A stretch of 9,266 nt of DNA from contig CAOVIS010000038.1 in assembly GCA_948543905.1 (NCBI GenBank), forward strand, positions 1-9,266, read 5' to 3'. Positions within the stretch are counted from its first letter, which is position 1. Each line of letters opens with the position of its first letter. This DNA comes from an uncultured Bacilli bacterium. Its GTDB lineage: Bacteria; Bacillota_I; Bacilli_A; RF39; UBA660. Below, in pieces: positions 1-5,524 of this stretch. The notes under the pieces were generated by a model. That model saw only the letters and a list, made by a program, of their open reading frames with translations. It ran no database searches and was not told the origin of the DNA. The translations under genes and the position numbers were made by a program.

Positions 1-2
1 AA

Positions 3-779
3 ATGAATAGTTTAAATGAATTATTGCAAGAATTAGGAATATCTAAAGTTCGTTTAGCTAAGTATCTTAATGTTTCAAGACAAATGGTTTATAATTATTT
101 AGAACTTGAAGATATCAATAAATGGCCAAAAGAAAAAAAGATATTACTTTTAAAGCTTTTAGATATTGAAGATGGCGATGAAGGAACTGTCGCTGGAATT
201 AAAATTACCACTGATTATTTAATGGCCGTGGAAAATAGGCTTAATCAAGGAGTTAAAAGTACTAGTGATCTAGATAATTACTTTGATATGAAAGGCCTTG
301 ATAAATCGGAACAAACCCTTATAACAGATATAACTTATCTTTTAAAAGAAAAATTACTTGATGAAAATAAAAAACAAGAAAATTTTGAAGCTATAACTTA
401 TCTTTATCATATGCTTCAATCAATAGATAATGTTCCTGAAATTAAGTATATTTTAGGCTACATGTCTAAAACTACAGGTTTTATTGATCCAGAGGAATTT
501 GTCTTTGATGAAGACCGTCAATTTATTTTTGAAGGCATTTTATATTCCGCTCTAACCCTTTATAATAATGGAGGAGCAAGTAGAAGTAAACTAGCCGAAA
601 GTCATAAAAGATTTGTTCAAGAAATAGAACAGAAAAATGAAGAAAAATTAAGTCGTACCCAACAATTAAATACTATTAAAATTCAAGCCTTACGAGAACT
701 TGGATATACCCAAATAAATGAACAGAATGCTGCTGAAATTTTCGAGAAAATTGCTGAAATTCAATCTCGTAAAGTATAA
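3..779 (+). CDS. HTH-domain protein, putative regulator, function unknown
   Basis: This 258-residue protein has a helix-turn-helix near its N-terminus. Residues about 14-33 read as a Cro/phage-repressor-like HTH: the first helix holds LAKYL, the turn NVS, and the recognition helix RQMVYNYL. This suggests DNA binding. The remaining ~200 residues are mostly predicted helical and charged. The last 60 residues are rich in Gln, Glu and Lys and could form a coiled coil. I recognise no further domain. The ATG at position 3 is the first available start, but only two bases precede it, so the ribosome-binding site and any upstream extension cannot be judged. The next gene begins 3 bp after the stop, implying one operon and possibly translational coupling. 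It could control the exported proteins that follow, which is inference only. Confidence 0.75.
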   Translation: MNSLNELLQELGISKVRLAKYLNVSRQMVYNYLELEDINKWPKEKKILLLKLLDIEDGDEGTVAGIKITTDYLMAVENRLNQGVKSTSDLDNYFDMKGLDKSEQTLITDITYLLKEKLLDENKKQENFEAITYLYHMLQSIDNVPEIKYILGYMSKTTGFIDPEEFVFDEDRQFIFEGILYSALTLYNNGGASRSKLAESHKRFVQEIEQKNEEKLSRTQQLNTIKIQALRELGYTQINEQNAAEIFEKIAEIQSRKV

Positions 780-782
780 ATT

Positions 783-1592
783 ATGAAACAAAAAGTAGTA
801 TATATAATTTTAGCAGTAATTTGTATTTTAGTAATAGGTATTGCTTGTTTTATCATCAGCGATAAAAAATTAAATCTTGATAGTAAAACAATAAATAAAC
901 TTTATAATTATTTGGGTAGTACTGATATTTATCATTGTGGGGGACTTATAACTTATGGAGATAAAACCATTACAAATAGTGATTTATCTCTAGAAAATAC
1001 TTTGTGTATGGCATATTATAATTTAGATGGTGAAACTATTTCTAGTGGTAACTTCAAAGTAACTGGAAAAAACAGTAATAATTTAGAAGTATGTAAAATA
1101 GGGGAAGATGCTACTTTAGCTACAAGTGATGATAAAAAGGAGAAATGTTACTATTCCACATTTAATAAAGACTCCTTAAATAAAGCTTATAATGATCTTT
1201 ATGGTAAAAATATTGATGATTATACAAAGTTTTCAATTGCTAGTGATAAAATATGTGTATTAGATAAAGAAAATTATTATTGTGGAGTAGCGGAAAACTT
1301 TAACTATTATTTAGCTCCAGATGCAACCATTATGCGGCTAAAGAATAAAGCAATTAAAAAACATAATGGTGATATTGTTATCTACGATTATTTCTTAAAA
1401 ATAGCTGATAATAAATGCTATTCTTCAAACACTACCACTGAAGAAAACACAAATTGTACTAATAATATCCCGACTGATATTAATAATATAGATGCCGAAT
1501 TTGTTAAAAAATATGGTACTCTATATAAGCACACTTTTAAAGCAGCTAAAAATGACGAATATTATTGGCTTCAAAGTGAAATAAAAAATTAA
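783..1592 (+). CDS. Membrane-anchored cysteine-rich exported protein, unknown function
   Basis: A 269-residue protein with an N-terminal hydrophobic segment (residues about 5-25) preceded by Lys residues. This is typical of an uncleaved signal anchor with the rest outside the cell; no clear signal peptidase site or lipobox is visible. The extracellular part contains eight cysteines at about 52, 75, 104, 122, 158, 167, 212 and 225, an even number compatible with disulfides. It is rich in Asn, Asp, Lys and Tyr. No catalytic motif or named domain is recognised. The start lies 3 bp after the preceding stop and lacks a strong Shine-Dalgarno sequence, so expression probably depends on coupling to the HTH gene. 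The stop codon overlaps the left arm of a terminator hairpin. The reading frame and anchor are clear; the function is not. Confidence 0.8.
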   Translation: MKQKVVYIILAVICILVIGIACFIISDKKLNLDSKTINKLYNYLGSTDIYHCGGLITYGDKTITNSDLSLENTLCMAYYNLDGETISSGNFKVTGKNSNNLEVCKIGEDATLATSDDKKEKCYYSTFNKDSLNKAYNDLYGKNIDDYTKFSIASDKICVLDKENYYCGVAENFNYYLAPDATIMRLKNKAIKKHNGDIVIYDYFLKIADNKCYSSNTTTEENTNCTNNIPTDINNIDAEFVKKYGTLYKHTFKAAKNDEYYWLQSEIKN

Positions 1593-1616
1593 GCTTAGAT
1601 AAACTCCTAAGCTTTT
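1591..1616 (+). terminator. Intrinsic terminator after the HTH/exported-protein operon
   Basis: The 8-bp perfect stem AAGCTTAG (1591-1598) / CTAAGCTT (1607-1614) has an 8-base loop and is followed by a short T-rich tail. The left arm overlaps the TAA stop of the upstream gene. It separates that operon from the promoter starting at 1620. Confidence 0.7.
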
Positions 1617-1619
1617 AAT

Positions 1620-1648
1620 TTGCATTTAACTTAAAATAGTGCTATAAT
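1620..1648 (+). promoter_or_regulatory. SigA-type promoter with extended -10 for the split coiled-coil gene
   Basis: A -35-like TTGCAT (1620-1625) is followed by a 17-bp spacer and a perfect TATAAT (1643-1648). The -10 is preceded by TGc at 1640-1642, making an extended -10. The gene start at 1674 has a good Shine-Dalgarno AAGAGG at 1661-1666, 7 bases before the ATG. Confidence 0.75.
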
Positions 1649-1673
1649 AACAGCCAAGAAAAGAGGAAAAATC

Positions 1674-1859
1674 ATGAATAAAAGGTTTGTATTAACAAGA
1701 GTTTTACCTATTGCTATCATACCAACTATTGCAATAGCTGGACTTGAACTAAAATTTAAAAGTACTTCTGATAAATATGAAGAAATAAAAGAAGAACTGA
1801 TTGCTCAAGAATATTCTGCTAAAATGGAAAAAGAGGAATATGAAAGCTTAAAAATATAG
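1674..1859 (+). pseudogene. N-terminal fragment of a frameshifted membrane-anchored coiled-coil protein
   Basis: This 61-codon frame has a strong promoter and Shine-Dalgarno site. It encodes a signal anchor (hydrophobic residues about 8-26) and then a charged helix rich in Glu and Lys. It stops at TAG (1857-1859) just after a run of five A residues (1850-1854). Adding one A to that run joins it exactly to the frame that ends at 2434. The joined protein would be about 253 residues, with the helix continuing across the junction as ...ESLKNIDQLEKRIIEL... The downstream frame is open from 1844, well before its first ATG, and that ATG has no ribosome-binding site. The parsimonious reading is one gene broken by a one-base deletion, or a sequencing/assembly error. 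The gene family is not recognised. Confidence 0.7.
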
Positions 1860-1891
1860 ACCAATTAGAAAAAAGAATTATTGAATTAACG

Positions 1892-2434
1892 ATGCAAAAT
1901 CAAATTTCAAGCTCAGAAACCCCAAAAGATGAAGGATTTAGTTATAATACGGTTGAAGGATATGAAGATGAAACAGCCTTAAATATCGGTTATAGTTCTA
2001 ATAATATTTTAGTTTTTGATAAAAGTAAAGTAGGGGAGAGCACTCTAACTCAAGACTATCGCAATTACTATTTACTATATCGATGTAAAATAGACGAAGT
2101 TACTGCAGAAACCTTGAAAACCGAATACTTATATTATAGCTTTTTTAATCATCTTCCAGGAGATTATAATAATACAATCCATTTTGTTAGTTATATAGAT
2201 AGTAGGGGAGAACTACATGGTTTAACCTATGATGATAATACAGATACATCAAGTCTTGAATTCTTGGAAGCTTTAAAAAACACTGTCTTTCCAATTGAAT
2301 CAATAAGTACTCTTAATGGTTTTTTAGAAGCAAATGGTCTAAATGAATTAATTATAGAAAGCTATGAAGGTGATGATTTACTTCTAATAAATCAAAATAT
2401 TAACCCTACTCTAAACAAAGCCCAGAGTAAATAG
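1892..2434 (+). pseudogene. C-terminal fragment of the same frameshifted gene, unknown domain
   Basis: This frame carries the presumed extracellular body of the split protein. It is open from 1844; the first ATG is at 1892, but no Shine-Dalgarno sequence precedes it, so independent translation is unlikely. From 1892 the 180 residues are acidic and rich in Asn, Tyr, Ser and Leu. They include a Tyr-rich stretch (DYRNYYLLYRCKID near residues 35-48) and a region reading HFVSYIDSRGELHGL (about residues 97-111). No known domain is recognised. The residues coded just before the ATG (IDQLEKRIIELT) continue the coiled-coil helix of the upstream fragment. A terminator follows directly. In intact relatives I would expect a single protein anchored outside the membrane by a helical stalk. 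Confidence 0.65.
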
Positions 2435-2435
2435 C

Positions 2436-2458
2436 AAAGAGGGATATCCCCTCTTTTA
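2436..2458 (+). terminator. Intrinsic terminator after the split coiled-coil gene
   Basis: The 8-bp perfect stem AAAGAGGG (2436-2443) / CCCTCTTT (2449-2456) has a 5-base loop, with the T-run continuing to 2457. It starts two bases after the TAG stop at 2432-2434. It is the strongest (G/C-containing) hairpin in this half of the window. Confidence 0.85.
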
Positions 2459-2467
2459 AAATGCCTT

Positions 2468-2497
2468 TAGACATATCCTAAATGTATGTTATATAAT
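2468..2497 (+). promoter_or_regulatory. Possible orphan promoter upstream of the repeat cluster
   Basis: TAGACA (2468-2473, five of six bases of TTGACA), an 18-bp spacer and a perfect TATAAT (2492-2497) form a plausible promoter. No gene starts nearby. A transcript from about 2504 would include the 2540-2566 hairpin and read toward the dif-like site. In DNA this AT-rich, chance matches are common, so this is tentative. Confidence 0.3.
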
Positions 2498-2566
2498 ATA
2501 ACCTTATTAAATATATAAATATGATATACGCACGTTTATAACCTTATTTAATTATATAATAAGGTT
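2497..2566. repeat. Direct and inverted copies of AACCTTATT
   Basis: TATAACCTTATT occurs at 2497-2508 and again at 2537-2548, exactly 40 bp apart. An inverted copy, AATAAGGTT, lies at 2558-2566. The second and third units form a perfect 9-bp stem (2540-2548 / 2558-2566) with a 9-base loop. No T-run follows on either strand, so it is not an obvious terminator. Binding sites for a protein, or an RNA hairpin, are both possible. Confidence 0.6.
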
Positions 2567-2741
2567 AATCAAGACTAATAATAACTAAATAAATTTTTAA
2601 TTAAAATAAATTTTAAAAATTTTGCAATTTGTACTCATAAATACACATCTAATTATCAGTTTAAAAACTATGGATTGAACAATTATAATCCAGCTTATCT
2701 AATAAAATAAAAAAAATAATATAATTTTTCTCGAAAATATT

Positions 2742-2769
2742 ACTTCGCAAAATATATATTATGTTAACT
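2742..2769 (+). other. dif: Candidate dif site (XerC/XerD chromosome dimer resolution site)
   Basis: The 28 bases have the canonical dif layout. An 11-bp XerC-type arm ACTTCGCAAAA (2742-2752) is followed by the 6-bp central region TATATA (2753-2758) and an 11-bp XerD-type arm TTATGTTAACT (2759-2769). The XerD arm differs from the E. coli arm TTATGTTAAAT, as I recall it, at one position and from the B. subtilis arm TTATGTAAACT at one position. The central hexamer equals the B. subtilis one. Across all 28 positions I count 24 identities to the remembered B. subtilis dif. The arms are imperfect inverted repeats (7 of 11). It lies in intergenic DNA about 1.7 kb from a XerD-type gene. In most bacteria dif is near the replication terminus and is where FtsK-activated XerCD resolves chromosome dimers. 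Function here is inferred from sequence alone. Confidence 0.85.
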
Positions 2770-2772
2770 TTG

Positions 2773-2783
2773 GCTTCGCAAAT
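2773..2783 (+). repeat. Second copy of the dif XerC arm (half-site)
   Basis: GCTTCGCAAAT matches the dif XerC arm at nine of eleven positions (shared core CTTCGCAAA) in the same orientation, starting 3 bp after the dif-like site. What follows resembles a XerD arm only weakly: six of eleven at 2789-2799, with a 5-bp rather than 6-bp spacer. It could be a decayed second site, a remnant of Xer-mediated integration, or an accessory binding site. Confidence 0.45.
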
Positions 2784-2820
2784 AATAGAAATGATTACAC
2801 CACAGTATTACTCTAAATTA

Positions 2821-2829
2821 TGGTATAAT
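2821..2829 (+). promoter_or_regulatory. Extended -10 promoter of the DUF2726 gene
   Basis: TGgTATAAT lies 29 bp before the ATG at 2858. No convincing -35 is present at 16-18 bp spacing, as expected where an extended -10 compensates. The transcript would carry the strong Shine-Dalgarno AAGGGG (2844-2849), 8 bases before the start codon. Confidence 0.7.
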
Positions 2830-2857
2830 AGCGAACATTCTTTAAGGGGTTGATTTA

Positions 2858-3475
2858 ATGAAGACTAAGATTTTAACTGGTTTAACCATTTTTTTCACTT
2901 TTGGTACAATTGTTGCTATATCAGATAAAAATTTACATGACGCTATTGCTCCGTACCTATTTTTAACATTTATAACTCTCTACTATTTATTAAAAAGTAA
3001 AAATAAAATTAATAATAAAAATGCTAAAATTAATAATAATGAGGTTGAGTCGTCAATTATTTATAATCCTAAAGCCACTACTAATTATGATAAAAATAAT
3101 TTTGTTACTTACAACGCAAAAGATTTCTTAACACATACTGAATATAATTTTTATCAAAAAATATCGTCTTTGGAATCTAATTATAGAATTATTCCTCAAG
3201 TGAATTTAGCATCAATAGTTAATAAAAAAGGTAAGAGATTTCAAAATGAATTATTTAGAAATATAGATTTTGGTATATTTACTAAGGATTTTAAATTGCT
3301 TTTATTAATTGAACTTAACGACTCCACTCATCAACAAATTAATAGAAGAGATAGAGATTTAAAAGTACAAAAAATACTAAATGATTGTGGTATTAAATTA
3401 ATAAAGTTTTATACTTGTTATCCTAATGAACAACACTATGTATTAAATAGAATCAATCAATATCTTCATAACTAA
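2858..3475 (+). CDS. Membrane-anchored DUF2726 (nuclease-fold) protein
   Basis: A 205-residue protein with two hydrophobic segments (about residues 5-22 and 30-46), a Lys/Asn-rich linker to about 85, and a C-terminal domain (88-200) that I recognise as DUF2726. Family hallmarks seen are FLTHTEYNFYQKI (90-102), the IIPQVNLASIV strand (111-121), DFGIF with D137, IELND with E152 and D155 followed by H158, and the basic RRDRD (163-167). DUF2726 belongs to the PD-(D/E)XK nuclease-like fold; D137 and E152 would be the metal-binding acids, but activity is not established for the family. The start is fixed by the strong Shine-Dalgarno and promoter. It lies directly downstream of the dif-like site and ends 28 bp from the convergent ZIP transporter gene, with no clear terminator between. 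Confidence 0.85.
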   Translation: MKTKILTGLTIFFTFGTIVAISDKNLHDAIAPYLFLTFITLYYLLKSKNKINNKNAKINNNEVESSIIYNPKATTNYDKNNFVTYNAKDFLTHTEYNFYQKISSLESNYRIIPQVNLASIVNKKGKRFQNELFRNIDFGIFTKDFKLLLLIELNDSTHQQINRRDRDLKVQKILNDCGIKLIKFYTCYPNEQHYVLNRINQYLHN

Positions 3476-3503
3476 TCTCTTACAATAAGGTATAAAATTA
3501 TTT

Positions 3504-4256
3504 TTAAAGCATCAAATAATTAAATATTATTAAAATAAATCCTATACTAAATCCTAAATATAAAAACTTACTTAAATTATAAGTCTTTGCTTTAGGTAAA
3601 ATCACTTCTATCGCAAGAGTTATCATAATGCCCCCTACTAAGATTAAAACAATACTTATCAAACTATCAGTTATATATTTACTTAAAAATATAAAAGCAA
3701 TTATTGCTCCAATTGGCTCTGCAATTCCCGATAAAAAAGTTTTTAATAAAGCCTCTTTCTTTGAGTTTGTCGCATAATAAATAGGCACAGCAATAGCTAT
3801 TCCCTCTGGTATATTATGAAAAGCTATCGCAATAGCAAGTTTAATACCCAGACCAATATCTTTATACGAGCTCATAAATGTTGCAATTCCTTCAGGGAAA
3901 TTATGTAAAATAAGAACTAACATATTAAGAATTCCCAACTTATATAAATCACTTTTACTTTCAGCTTTTGTTATTATTTTATTTAAATATTTGATTAGAA
4001 TTACTCCAATCAAAAAGAAAATAAAACTATAAATAATCCCCTTACCTATTCCAAATGAATTTAGAAGAATACGAGTAGATTCTGGTATTAAATCTGTAAC
4101 GCTAATACCAATCATTATAGCTAAAGAGAATGCTAAAGAACCTGTAATAAATTTATCTATATTATGAGGCTTAAATTTAAAAAATATTACTAATCCTCCG
4201 ATTACTGTCGATAAACCGGCAATGGCTGATACTGCTAATGCACCAATAATTTCCAT
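3504..4256 (-). CDS. zupT: ZIP-family divalent metal transporter (ZupT-like)
   Basis: A 250-residue integral membrane protein with about eight hydrophobic segments. The ZIP signature is clear: HNFPEG (118-123) in one membrane segment and HNIPEG (147-152) in the next, whose His, Asn and Glu residues form the binuclear metal site. It is followed by SGIAEPIGA (176-184). The length matches bacterial ZupT/ZIP proteins. The family imports zinc and often iron, manganese or cobalt into the cytoplasm; the substrate cannot be decided here. The cytoplasmic loop between segments 3 and 4 is short and lacks a His-rich sensor. The start is supported by GGTGA (complement of 4261-4265), 4 bases before the ATG. 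A TATAAT on the minus strand (complement of 4280-4285) is a candidate -10 with no good -35. Confidence 0.92.
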   Translation of the reverse strand: MEIIGALAVSAIAGLSTVIGGLVIFFKFKPHNIDKFITGSLAFSLAIMIGISVTDLIPESTRILLNSFGIGKGIIYSFIFFLIGVILIKYLNKIITKAESKSDLYKLGILNMLVLILHNFPEGIATFMSSYKDIGLGIKLAIAIAFHNIPEGIAIAVPIYYATNSKKEALLKTFLSGIAEPIGAIIAFIFLSKYITDSLISIVLILVGGIMITLAIEVILPKAKTYNLSKFLYLGFSIGFILIIFNYLML

Positions 4257-4326
4257 ATAATCACCATTAAATTTTATGAATTATAACTAATATTTAAACC
4301 ATAATAATAGTGGGAGGTAAAGAAAA

Positions 4327-4461
4327 ATGAAAAATAATAAAAACTCTAGAAATAACCAAAATAATAAAAGTTCAAGAGAATGTTCTAGAAATTCTAGAAA
4401 TGAAAGCTCTAGAAGCTCTAGAAACGAAAAAAGTTCAAGAGCTAACAGAGAATCTCGTTAA
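4327..4461 (+). CDS. Ser/Arg/Asn-rich basic micropeptide (44 residues)
   Basis: A short frame with a near-ideal Shine-Dalgarno GGGAGG (4312-4317), 9 bases before its ATG, and ending in TAA just before a terminator. The 44-residue product contains 12 Ser, 11 Asn, 9 Arg, 4 Lys, 4 Glu, 1 Cys and no aliphatic or aromatic residue apart from the initiator Met. It is built from degenerate SRN / SSR-E units (SRNS, SRNES, SSRNE, SSRAN, SRESR). It is strongly basic and surely disordered, so binding to nucleic acid or another polyanion is a reasonable guess. Five TCTAGA hexamers encode its Ser-Arg pairs. The gene is divergent from the ZIP transporter. I do not know a named family; a structural or spore-like small basic protein is possible but unsupported. 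Confidence 0.75.
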   Translation: MKNNKNSRNNQNNKSSRECSRNSRNESSRSSRNEKSSRANRESR

Positions 4462-4479
4462 TATTAAAATAATTTTAAA

Positions 4480-4506
4480 AAAGAGCTACGACTTATGTGG
4501 CTCTTT
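4480..4506. terminator. Bidirectional terminator shared by the micropeptide gene and xerD
   Basis: A stem of AAAGAGCTAC (4480-4489) with GTGGCTCTTT (4497-4506), containing one G-T pair, encloses a 7-base loop. On the plus strand it is followed by CTTTTTATTT; on the minus strand the arm runs into TTTTAAAATT. It therefore serves both converging genes. The last codons and TAG stop of xerD (complement of 4486-4488) lie inside the hairpin. Confidence 0.85.
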
Positions 4507-5403
4507 CTTTTTATTTAAAGGATGATGTTCATATTCTAAGGCCAACTTTTCATTAGTTAAATGAGTATATATCTGAGTAGTTGAAATATCACTATGACCT
4601 AAAAGCTCTTGTACAATCCTAAGATCTGCACCATTACTAAGTAAATGTGTTGCAAAAGAGTGTCTAAGAGTATGAGGACTAATATTTTTTTTAATTCCAT
4701 TCTCTTCACATAATCGTTTTAAAAATTTAAAAAAAGCTTGTCTTGTTATTCTGGTATGCCTAGAACTTATAAAAACATACTCACTATCATGAATTCCCAG
4801 TAATTCTCCCCTACCATACGCTAAATAGTCTTCTAAAGCTTTCTTAGCTATACTATTTATTGGTACAATTCTCTCTTTACTACCTTTACCTAAAACTTTA
4901 ATCATATTATCTTCTAAATATAAATTACTCATCTTTAAATCACATAACTCGCTTATTCTCACCCCTGCTGCATAAAGAGTTTCAATCATGGCCTTATTTC
5001 TTAAATCATAAGCCGTACTAGTTTTAATATCTAGTAGTTTATCTACTTCTTCAATTGTTAAATAATCAGGTAATTTTTTTTCTAATTTAGGCATTTTAAT
5101 TCCATCACAGGGATTAACTTTAATTATATTTTTTTCTCTTAAATAATTATAAAAATTCTTAAAACTAGTTATATAATGAGCCTTAGTCTTAGCTTTTTTA
5201 TTCTTATCGTTTCTTAAATACTCTTGAATATCTTCTTTTTTTAAATAAGCAATATTCCTGCTTTGATAAAAGTTAACAAGATTAATCAAGTCATAGCGAT
5301 AACTTGATCTTGTATTATTAGAACTATTATACTCTGTATATAAATATTCTTCAATATAAGCCCTAAGTTCCGGATTGTTTTTATAAATATCTACTTCTTT
5401 CAT
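4486..5403 (-). CDS. xerD: XerD-type tyrosine recombinase
   Basis: A 305-residue site-specific recombinase of the XerC/XerD class, close to the usual ~300 residues. The N-terminal SAM-like core-binding domain spans about 12-95 and the catalytic domain about 112-295. All catalytic residues are visible: R149 (AAGVRISEL), K173 (GKGSKER), H244 and R247 (SPHTLRHSFATHLL), H270 (LLGHSDISTTQIYTH) and nucleophile Y279. ADLRIVQELLGH and TTQIYTHL favour XerD over XerC. In the cell it cuts the XerD arm of dif to resolve chromosome dimers with FtsK and a partner XerC. A candidate dif lies about 1.7 kb away. The start is supported by AGAGGT (complement of 5410-5415), 6 bases upstream. It is divergent from rarA. 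A XerC/CodV partner is not in this window. Confidence 0.92.
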   Translation of the reverse strand: MKEVDIYKNNPELRAYIEEYLYTEYNSSNNTRSSYRYDLINLVNFYQSRNIAYLKKEDIQEYLRNDKNKKAKTKAHYITSFKNFYNYLREKNIIKVNPCDGIKMPKLEKKLPDYLTIEEVDKLLDIKTSTAYDLRNKAMIETLYAAGVRISELCDLKMSNLYLEDNMIKVLGKGSKERIVPINSIAKKALEDYLAYGRGELLGIHDSEYVFISSRHTRITRQAFFKFLKRLCEENGIKKNISPHTLRHSFATHLLSNGADLRIVQELLGHSDISTTQIYTHLTNEKLALEYEHHPLNKKKEPHKS

Positions 5404-5421
5404 GGCTATACCTCTAGTTAA

Positions 5422-5431
5422 ATTATATCAC
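5422..5431 (-). promoter_or_regulatory. Extended -10 promoter of xerD
   Basis: On the minus strand GTGATATAAT (complement of 5422-5431) gives an extended -10, TGaTATAAT. A TTGATA (complement of 5451-5456) lies too far upstream (23 bp) for a normal -35. It sits 18 bp from the xerD ATG. Confidence 0.65.
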
Positions 5432-5493
5432 TAATTCTATTATTTAGCTATATCAAGATTTTTAAATTTTTACTTAAAATACTTCTATATTTA

Positions 5494-5502
5494 TGATATA
5501 AT
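5494..5502 (+). promoter_or_regulatory. Extended -10 promoter of the rarA-gpsA operon
   Basis: TGaTATAAT is followed 22 bp later by the rarA ATG. A weak TTAAAA (5474-5479) lies at 17-bp spacing. The leader carries AAGGTGA (5512-5518), 6 bases before the start. With the xerD promoter it forms a compact divergent promoter region of 121 bp. Confidence 0.7.
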
Positions 5503-5524
5503 TTATTTATTAAGGTGATTATAT

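Larger units (their letters stand above)
2435..2857. other. 423-bp intergenic region carrying repeats and a dif-like site
   Basis: No coding sequence is supported here on either strand; frames are short and lack ribosome-binding sites. From left to right it holds the terminator at 2436-2458, a possible orphan promoter at 2468-2497, repeated AACCTTATT units at 2497-2566, and an A/T-only-looking stretch at about 2567-2740 in which I see only a weak 6-bp hairpin (TGGATT 2671-2676 / AATCCA 2687-2692). After these come the dif-like site at 2742-2769 with a repeated XerC arm at 2773-2783, and the promoter of the DUF2726 gene. Confidence 0.7.

Noticed and set aside
1847..1859. Programmed -1 ribosomal frameshift joining the two coiled-coil fragments
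   Set aside because: The slippery sequence is C TTA AAA, not a canonical X XXY YYZ heptamer, and I see no strong downstream hairpin. A one-base deletion or sequencing error is simpler, though not excluded.
2540..2566. AACCTTATT hairpin as an intrinsic terminator
   Set aside because: No T-run follows on either strand, and no gene ends within 100 bp that is not already served by the terminator at 2436-2458.
4345..4422. TCTAGA repeats as a CRISPR-like or satellite array
   Set aside because: The units are short, irregularly spaced and lie inside an open frame with a strong Shine-Dalgarno site; they are coding repeats.
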